Of a DNA stretch of 64,000 nucleotides, positions 47,601 to 57,500 are shown in pieces (positions within the stretch are counted from its first letter, which is position 1; each line of letters begins with the position of its first letter). Below the pieces are notes generated by a model, which was not told the DNA's origin, searched no databases, and saw only the letters and a list, made by a program, of their open reading frames with translations. Source of the DNA: Chloranthus sessilifolius (lineage: Eukaryota > Streptophyta > Magnoliopsida > Chloranthales > Chloranthaceae); NCBI GenBank assembly GCA_021018995.1, contig CM037586.1:150516060-150580059 (forward strand), in the 5' to 3' direction. The translations under genes were made by a program, and so were the position numbers.

Positions 47601-50600
47601 CATTCTTTAAACTAGCAGTTTTGACATCAGGATTCTCATCATCCTCTAAATCGGTCAAAGGTAAATTCTTAGGCACCCGACTCAAGGAGGCTAACACCAA
47701 CATCGGAGATCGAAAAAGATTTGTGTCTCATGTAACACTTCAATGGGTAGTTGAAGGCCCCATGTGTGCACGTGCAACATCATACAAGACCCCACATTGG
47801 GAAGATGTTCACATGGGATGATTTTTACAATTGGATTACCACTTTCCACCATTCAATCTCCATCATTCTTTATGTTAGCCGTTGGATCTTCATTGTTCTT
47901 CATTCTCATTGTTGGATCGTCGTTTACTACGTCTTCATTGTTGGATCGTTGATCGCTTGATGAACTGTTGCTAGATGCACTGTTAATCATGTGGTGGATT
48001 TTGATTTTTGGTCCATTAATTTACATAGCATGTGTTTATCTTATTTTTATTTGGTGCTTTAGCTTAGGTCATAAGAGTCATGTATATACACGTACTATAC
48101 GACCACTTAAAGTTTCTTTCAATGTGGCCTCCGAAAAATGATCATAACTTCTTCAATACTCATCAAAATTTTGTGTTTCTTAGCTCTTGGGAAAGCTACT
48201 TTGATAAGCTATCAAATAAAACCAGTTCGCAGCATTCTGACGTCGTTTGAAGTTTAAAAATTGGTAATACATAAAAGTGACAAGATTGAAAGTTTAGCAC
48301 TTTGTGACCGTCCAATAAGAGGCTTTTAATGGATAGTTTACAGTGTAACCTATACACGTGGCATGGGTTCCAAGTACCATGGTGTCATAGATGTTTGGCA
48401 CGCCAATTTCTAAAGATTCCATTACGGAGGCACGGCCTTAAAAATATATAATTGAAAAGTAAAATAGAATGCATATAGAAGAAAAAAAAATTAGGGACAA
48501 CTTAGAGAGCCAATTGAAATATGTAATGAAAAGATACATAACGTATGTCATGAACCTAACTAAAAGGATACTATATTATACAAATTGTTCTAAAAACCCT
48601 AGCTTTTATTTTAGAAGCTACTAAATTTTACACAATCGTTTTTATAAAATGATATTTCATTTTATCGTGTCAAAAAGAGGAACTTTTTTATGGTATAATG
48701 TGATATTTTCATGTATGTCTAGAAGTATCGTGCTGTGTTGCATGTCCAAGTGCCACCAAACGTCGGCAAGATAAAAATATCAAAAGTAGAAGTGCCTAGG
48801 TAACACTGGTAGTTTAGGTATTTTGGTTTCTAGTAATTAGCGTTTCTATAGAGTTGGCCTTAAATATCCTTATGTGAAGAGAATTTTATAATTATGTTAC
48901 GGTTATGAATATTGAAAGAAAAGAGATATTCTTCTTCTTCCCCGAGATGGTTGGTGTGAGGCCAATGGTTCTTCTAGATATTTTCTCCAGTTTTCTTGTC
49001 TTGCTAGCAAGGTTAGTAGTTTCTTTTATTCTTGTTGATTAAAATTTAAATATTTTAATTTTTCTCTTCAGAAGAGGAGCCTCTCTGTTAATAGGAAATT
49101 TACCCTGCTGAAAATTAAAATTAACCTCGTTTAAACCCATCCTTCGTTCAAGTCCTAGAATTGAATCAAAAGACTCCCTCATGGGATGGCATTTGATGCC
49201 TTGGGCTAGTGAAAATCAGGATCTATTACAAGAATCATTGTTTCCAAGTGTTAGAAGAGACTGCATTGTCGGATTGGAACACTAATCGAATTTGGGCACT
49301 ATCATTAGAACAAGATTCTTTAAATTCTTTCATGAAATTCCACACTTTATCTATATTTTATCATTTCTAAATATAAACAGAGTGCGGAATTTCATGAAAG
49401 AATTTAAAGAATCTCATTATAATGATTGTGCCAAATTTGATTATTTGTACATATAATTTTTAATCTCAAACCATTAAAATTAGGTTTTAGCCTCCATCAG
49501 AGGCAACAAACTCTCTTTCATTGGCTCTCTTCTTCTCTTTTGTTGCATTTAATAAATTTCTCATACTAAAATAAAGGATATGAAGGATTGTGAAGGATTG
49601 CATTATAGCTAATAATGCTTATCTAATATTGATAAAAATATTAGATAAGCATTATTATTGTCCCTAGTATCCTTCATATGCAACCCTAATAAATACTAAT
49701 AAAATAATATTATGGTCCTAAATTTTTTAAGAATATTTCATAATAACCATATGTAATTATTAATGAGCTTAAATTGTCCTTTTAAGGAAATTAAATAAAA
49801 AAAGGCCTTTTTTTACATTAAATTACCTTAGTACATAAAATTCAGCAAATGCGCCGCATCCACCCATCTACTCTATACTACTACTTTTAAAAGATAACAA
49901 TCTGTGAATCCAACTCAGACCTTTCTGACACATTCACCTCCTCAAAAGTTATGCAATGAATTGCATTTCTGCGTCTTCTAAAAATATATCATTGAATGGA
50001 AGTCTGTGTTCCCCTCTTGAAGTCTCTTCCCCTCCATATTTAATTCCAGGTTATCTCCTCCTCCCTTACTTTTGGATAAGGAGCCTGCTCCACTCTACCC
50101 TCCTTTCTAATTCCCCCTCTGAAAGGGATCTAGGCTCCTCCCGTTGGTCAATGTTTTGAAGATTCTACATCCACTCCATTTTTCTCCATAATAGACCCGA
50201 AGACTTCTTATTTCAAATTTTAATCTCTCACTTTAAGTCGACGTAGTGATTAAATTATACGATGCATAAGTCCCAAGACCCCCCCCCCCATTGTCTAACT
50301 ACGCAGTCTACACCATTAAACTCCTTAGACTGCAACCACATGCTTCCAAAACAAAATGAGGTTTGCTCCATCGATCCCAAACACCGAGAGGCAAATTGGA
50401 CGATGATCCAAGATTGGCTTAGGAAGTCCCAAAGAAGACATTAATAGAAAATATTCCTCTAAGTCTATAGTACAAGATCTAGTCTACGTTGTATAAGGAT
50501 CTCCTAAGGGTTTTACGAGACAGATATAGGACACTCCCCCTGACGGGGACGCCGACATCATAGACATCGGATATGGACCTTTTCGCGTGTATCGATGTCG

Positions 50601-50761
50601 GAAAAAGCGGAATGGAAATCAGAACTAGGCGTAAGGACGAAATTGCGGGATTTAAAGATGAAATTTTGGTGATTTGGATAAAACACTACAATTTCGATCG
50701 ATCGAATTGCAATTTCGATCGATCGATCGAACTATGTCGACAAAAAACACTATTCTGGAGT

Positions 50762-50818
<57 letters not shown>

Positions 50819-53800
50819 CGATCGATCGATCGACCCCAGTTCAATCGACCGAATTCCAGCGGCGATATATTGGTATATATATATATATATGTTTCGATCG
50901 ATCGAGTATAAATTCGATCGATCGAGTTTCACTTTCGATCGATCGAAATCGCGCAGAGTTATTTTAAATTTTAATTTCGAACTTAAGTTGTAGGGGCATA
51001 CTTGTCTTTTATTTAGTATTTGTTTTAGGGTTTTCTTTTATTGAAAAACCTCCTATATAAGGTCCTTAAGAAAAACATTGTAATTAGTTAATGATTATGA
51101 ATGAAAAGAGTTTTTGCTTGTGTGCTTGAGATAAGCCTCTACGAAGAGTGAATCTTCTTCCCGAGAAGGGTTTGGTGTGAAGCTAAGGGTGTGAAACCCA
51201 CAACATCTATCCCCTATCTATCTTTATATTTTCTTTTCTTTTTCTGCTTCTAAATCTTTTCATACACCCAAAATCATAAACCCTAGCCTTTCCCTAATCC
51301 ATTGAACGGATTCGATTCAACAACTGTAGATCCCAGCATAGTTATTAAACCCTTCCGCATCAAACACTCAGAGAAAACCAGTGATCCCATCATTGAATTG
51401 TGAGCGCCCTATTCTGGAAAGACCTAGAGTTCTATCTCTAGGACCTATCTGCATCGCTATTCTAACGGATCTAGCGCAAAGGCTGAACCCTACTCGAACC
51501 GAACATGATTTTCAGATTGAGGACTACGAACACCATAGGTATTCGTTATATTTTCAGATATATTGTTTTAATTCATTCAATTTAATTTCGGGCAAACGAT
51601 TATTCATCGCATTCACGTAGTTTAGGGTTTGTCCTACGTCAGTTTTGGTATCAGAGCTAAGTTCTAGGTTAGGGCATATTGGTGTGACATTTAATTCCAT
51701 AGCATTTTAATTTTCATTGCATCTTCTTTCAGTTTTTATTTGTGCACATCTAGTGCTTGATAAAAGTCCTCATTCATTGTTGGTTCATATGTGCATGTCA
51801 TTTTAATTTAATGGAATCTTATGTCATTTGTATTCATCATTGCGCACGTCTTGTGTTCAACAAAAGTCCTTATTCATTTTGAGTCACATGTGTATGCCAT
51901 TTCGATGTCTTTGATGTCATGTCATTTGTGTCTTCATTTGTGTGCACGTCATGTGTTTGTTAAAATTCCTCAACTGTTGTGTGGTCCATAGAATTGTGTC
52001 TGATTTGTGTTTGTGACAAGCATCATGGATGAGTCACTTGCACATCATCATAAATTCGTTACCCATCATGAAAGGATGCTAGCCGAACGAGGGAACCACT
52101 ACACTCCACACTCTTGGTAAAGCTCCAAAAGTCGTGATGAGATTAGAGTTCGGGGATATCCTCATCATCATGAACCTGAATACGGCCATGCCGAAAAGTT
52201 TCTAAACTCTATTCGGAATGAGGTCCCAAATTTTGAGGGTACGACGGACCCCTAGAACCTTCATGGAGTGGTTGTCTAGTGTAGAGGAGTACTTAGATTG
52301 GTATGGCATACTAGATGAGTACAAAATTAGGCTAGTAACAACAAAGTTTAAGGGAAATGCCAAAAGTTTTTGGATTCATATAGAACTCAGTATTGACTTT
52401 CGTCGAATTAAACCCATCTCCACATAGGAGGATATGAAGGTGACACTTATTGAAAAGTATGTTCCTTTGACACACCGTCACCTTCTACGGAGTTTGAGGA
52501 CTAAGAAAAATAAGTGTCCCGATTGTCTTAAGTTTCAAGGATTTGGACACTTTACTTACCAATGCTCCATAAAACTTCCCACTCCGAATTTATTGACTAA
52601 AAGCGAAAGTTCTAAGGAGCCAGAAAATATGAAAGTAGAAGAGGAAGTGTATGACCTTAGAACCGTGATGAGTGAAGAGGAGATCGAAGAAGCTGAAGAG
52701 AGTCTAGTTTGTGTCAAAGGGGCTTCTGATTTCCTTGTGAGTAGTAATGTTGAGTCACCCACGCACGATTCGATCGAGTCACCTATGCACGATTCGTTAG
52801 AGCCCGTAGAGCCAGTTGTGCACGAGTCCTTGTTGGTGGTAGAGTCGTGTGCACTTGAATCTTTAAAGTTGGTCGAACCGAGCACACACAAACCAATCAA
52901 GTCACTTACCCATGAGTCATTGAAATCCGTTGGATTGAGTCCACATGAGTCATTAGTGTCCCTTGATTCGATCACACATGAGTCACTAGTGTTGGTCGAG
53001 TCCACTGCACATGAGTCACCAGTGCTGATATAGGCCACTACATGTGAGTCGTTAACGTCGCATGCACATGAGAGTATCGAGTCCATTGATACACGTACAC
53101 ATCATAGTCTCAAGTTGCATACTGCTCTACATTCCAAGTCTTATTGTGAGTCATCTTTTGAGTCTCATTCCGCATTGCATGCCGAAATTAAGTTTAAAAT
53201 TAATTTATGCACTGAAACTCTCAAAATATCGATGTAGTTACCTAAGGCTTTTTTAGAATTTCAATTGAATGATTATGTGATGGTTCGGGTTAGGCCTGAA
53301 CGATTCCCATCGAGAGTCCTAAAGGATCTCCAGGCCCACGGCGCTGGACCTTTTGGAATTGTGGCAAGGAATGGCCCTAGTGCGTACATTCTTAAGCTTC
53401 CTCCAGATACAGGGATTAGCTCAACGTTCAAAGTGGAAGACCTAGTTCCTTCTCTAGGATCAACCCCACCACCTTGCAATCCTTTCCGACCGCCTCTCAC
53501 GATCCCATCCCAACTTTGCAGCCAATACTACTTCCGTATCCAAGCAGGTAGAGAAAAGAGATAATTGAGGAAATTTGGGATAATCTTGTGGCATTCACCT
53601 GCGACCGAAAATTTCTAATCTATGAGATGCAGAGGGTTGGCGAGTCGACTACCGAGAGAGCATGGGCCAATCATGAGAGAGTTCGTCGCTTGAGTTCCCG
53701 TATTCCCGGTCGATATCGCGATCACACTTCATCAGGGATGAATTCCTTTGGGTCCAGGAGAGTTGATGCGAAACTTCAAAAGTATTTGGTAGAGTGGATC

Positions 53801-54498
53801 ATGGATCAAAATATCGTCCGATACCGATACGTATCGGTTTTGGACCTCACCGATACAATACAATGGGTTTTTATCGCCCCCTGAAAAAACAGTCAAATTA
53901 TCGTTCAATATATCGTCTGTATCGTTCAATGTATCGTTCGTATCGGACGATAATTTGAAATTATCGTCCGATAATTTCAAATTATCGGTTTTGATGTTTT
54001 TTTTTTTTTTTTTTTGGAAAAAATCGGAGTATCGTCCGGAACCGATACGTATCGGTTTTGGGGCTGGTCGATACGTATCGAAAAAACGAGATTTTGATCC
54101 TTGGAGTAGATTGGCGAGCCGGGTTATTGGGCTCGTCAAGGAGAGGTTTATCGGGTACATCCCTCTACAATGGACCGAGATGATGCTCATACGTCACCGA
54201 GTGCCAAGATTCACTTCATGCGTGTGTCATCAGTGATGAAACATTTTCAGTCGGGGAGAATTGACGGAGACGCCGACATCGTAGACATCGGATATGGACC
54301 TTTTCACGTATATCGACGTCGGAAAAAACGGAATGAAAATCAGAACTAGGCGTAAAGACGAAATTGCGGGATTTAAAGATGAAATTTTGGCGATTTAGAG
54401 AAAACACTACAATTTTGATCGATCGAATTGCAATTTCGATCGATCGAAGACCTATTTCGATCGATCGAACTATGTCGACAAAAAACACTATTTCTGGA

Positions 54499-54537
<39 letters not shown>

Positions 54538-54568
54538 CGATCGATCGAATTCCAGCGGCGATATATTG

Positions 54569-54599
<31 letters not shown>

Positions 54600-57500
54600 T
54601 CGATCGATCGAGTATAAATTCGATCAATCGAAATCGCGCAGAGTTATTTTAAATTTTAATTTCGAACTTAAATTTTAGGGGCATACTTGTCTTTTATTTA
54701 GTATTTGTTTTATTTCTTTTATTGTAAGACCTCCTATATAAGGTCCTTAAGAACAATATTGTAATTAGTTATTGATTATGAATTAAAAGAGCTTTTGCCT
54801 GTGTGCTTGAGATGAGCCTCTACGAAGAGTGAATCTTCTTCCCGAGAAGGGTTTGGTGTGAAGCCAAGGGTGTGAAACCCACAACATCTATCCCCTATCT
54901 ATCTCTATATTTTATTTTCTTTCTCTGCTTCTAAATCTTTTCATACACCCGAAATCATAAACCCTAGCCTTTCCCTAATCCATTGAGCAGATTCGATTCA
55001 ACAACTGTAGATCCCAGCAGAGTTATTAAACCCTTCCGCATCAAACACCCAGAGAAAACCAGTGATCCCATCATTGAATTGTGAGCGCCCTAATCTGGAA
55101 AGACCTAAAGTTCTATCTCTATGACCGATCTGCATCGTTATTCTAACGGATCTAGCGCAAAGGCTAAACCCTACTCGAACCGAACATGATTTTCACATGG
55201 AGGACTACGAACGACTAAGGTATTCGTTATATTTTCGGATTTATTGTTTTAATTAATTCAATTTAATTTCGGCAAAAGATTATTCATCGCATTCACGTAG
55301 TTTACGGTTTGTCCTGCGTCACCCTCCTCTCCCCCCCCCCCCCCCCAAAGGAATGTCCTTAAGATCCTCCTTAGCAAAAAAAATTAACAAACCCTCTCAC
55401 GCTAGTTGTAATCAAACATCCCTCTGTGTTCTCATGAGGAAACCAAATAATGTTAAAATCACCAACTACACACCAAGGGGCCTGCCATCCCTCTTTTATG
55501 TCAATCTAATCGCTTTTCAATGAACTTATTAACAAGAAGAAAAAAAAAAGTAACGTTTGATTGTTGGAGTACTAGTAATAATGGCATTTGTGTGTTAATT
55601 CATGATAGTCCTGAGCATGTGAAAGTTCTCCCGACCTTGAAAAGAGGTAGTGATGAAAGTTCAAAATTTCCTCTAAGCAAGGGCCTTCATCCGATAGTTG
55701 CGGTGGAAGATCTTACACCTATTCCAAGTTCTACAACTATGTCTTTTGCTCTATTCCTTGCTACCTGAACAAACGAGTCAAGCCCATTTGACCAATTCAT
55801 AACCCGTACCCTATCAGTGGCATATGAGAGGAGGTTGAATGAGGAGGTTCTAGAATGTCCGCAATCCACTACCAACGTGGCTAAAATTCAGGCGTATCTC
55901 ACAAAATGGAAAGGCAAGCCAGGAGCTAAGCTTTTAAAGTGTACCATACGTGAGTTCTACAACTCATCGAAGATGAGTTCTAACCTGAGGAGAGTTAATG
56001 GGCAAACCGAGGTTGTCAATAGGAGTTTAGGAAATCTGTTAAGGTGTCTAATGGGCAAGCACATTAGGAGTTGGGATTCCATCTTACCTGTCGTTGAGTT
56101 TGCATATAACAATTCTGTTAATAGAACCACAGGCATGAGTCCATTCCAAATTGTGCATGGATATAAACCTAGGACACCAGTAGATCTCATTCCAATGTCC
56201 ATTGATCATAGGTCATCAAAGTCTGCATCTACATTTGCGCATCGCATTCATTAGTTGCACGCTGAGATTGGCCCATGCTCTCTGCATATTCTCATAGACG
56301 GTTCAAAGAATTCCCAGAGGGTGATTCTGTGATGGTTCGGAATAGACCCAAGCGATTCCCGTAAGGAGTTGCAAAGAAGTTACAAGCTCGCGATGCTGGA
56401 CCTTATCAAATCTTGAAGCGTGCCAGTTCTAATGCTTACATCTTAGATCTTCCACCGGAATTAGAGATTAGCACAACTTTCAATGTGGAGGACCTTGTTC
56501 CTTTCTATGGCCCTTCAACCATCTCTGTCAACCCCTTAGGGCCTTCTACATCCAATGACCCCATTCTTCCCCTTCCCACACCGTTACCCCCACCTACTCG
56601 GCAAATCTGTGAGATCATCGAAGATGTGCTGGAAGATCAAATTGTGTCCACCAACCAAGGAGAACTTCAGAAGTATTTGGTCAAGTGGAAGAACAAGAGC
56701 AATTCAGAGAACACTTGGATTACACAGGACGAAGTTCAACAGCTTGATCCAAATCTTTTGGACCTCTACCACAACCAGCATTCATCGGGGATGAATCCTT
56801 CTAAATCGAGGAGAGTTAATGGGGACATCCGATTCAAGCAACCGCCCATAAGATATCGGAGGCGAAAGAAAAACATCAAAGTGATCAGAAAGAATAAAAG
56901 TAACTTATCGAAATAAGAGTAACTTTTAATCCTGTTACTTTATGTTTGGCATATTTTGAAGCGTCAAACGAAGTCGGATTGATGCGAAATTGATCATATT
57001 TGAAAGCTTATCGAAGTAGCTTTCCAACGAGCCAAAATTTGCGCAATTCCAAAAAGTATTGAAGTTATGGTCAGTTTTCAGAGGCTACACAGAAAGTGAC
57101 AAATTTCAAGAATCCTAATTGAATTAAGATTAGTCTCTTTTATTATTTCATTTTAGAAAATAAGAGTTGTTTCTTTTATTAGAAATAGGATTAGTTTCCT
57201 TATTGTTTTAGGACTTTCTTATTTTAAAAGAATTAAGATATTTCTTTTATTTGAATTAGGAATTGGAGTTATACTAAGATTTCTAATTTTATACATTGGT
57301 TAGCCTATTTAAAGGCTTGTAAACACTTTTATTAGAACTTTTTGGTTAATGAAAATTGTTTATGCAAAATTGAGAATTCTAAACTTTCGTGAGGGTATGA
57401 TTCTCTCAAAACGGAGAGTGATTCTTCGATTCCCGCTTGCGGTTTGGTGCGAGGCCAACTCTTCTTCCATCTCTATCTTCTCTAGATTTATGGTTTGCAT

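Larger units (their letters stand above)
50541..55321 (+). mobile_element. Internally deleted Ty3-type retrotransposon (gag + integrase tail)
   Basis: 5' LTR 50541-51641, primer-binding site TGGTATCAGAGC (51646-51657), broken gag, Ser/Glu/His-rich tract, integrase C-terminus, chromodomain-like end, purine tract TCGGGGAGAAT (54251-54261) and 3' LTR 54262-55321. It lacks protease, reverse transcriptase, RNase H and integrase core, exactly as the minus-strand copy at 21705-26024. The flanks CCCCC and CCCTC lie in a C-rich site inside a LINE relic. A MITE (53800-54103) interrupts the chromodomain region. Confidence 0.9.

Noticed and set aside
50573..50932. Frames with long IYIYIY runs
   Set aside because: Translation of the AT microsatellite in the LTR.
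52556..53086. Minus-strand 176-codon frame
   Set aside because: Antisense of the homologous repeat tract in the plus-strand retrotransposon.
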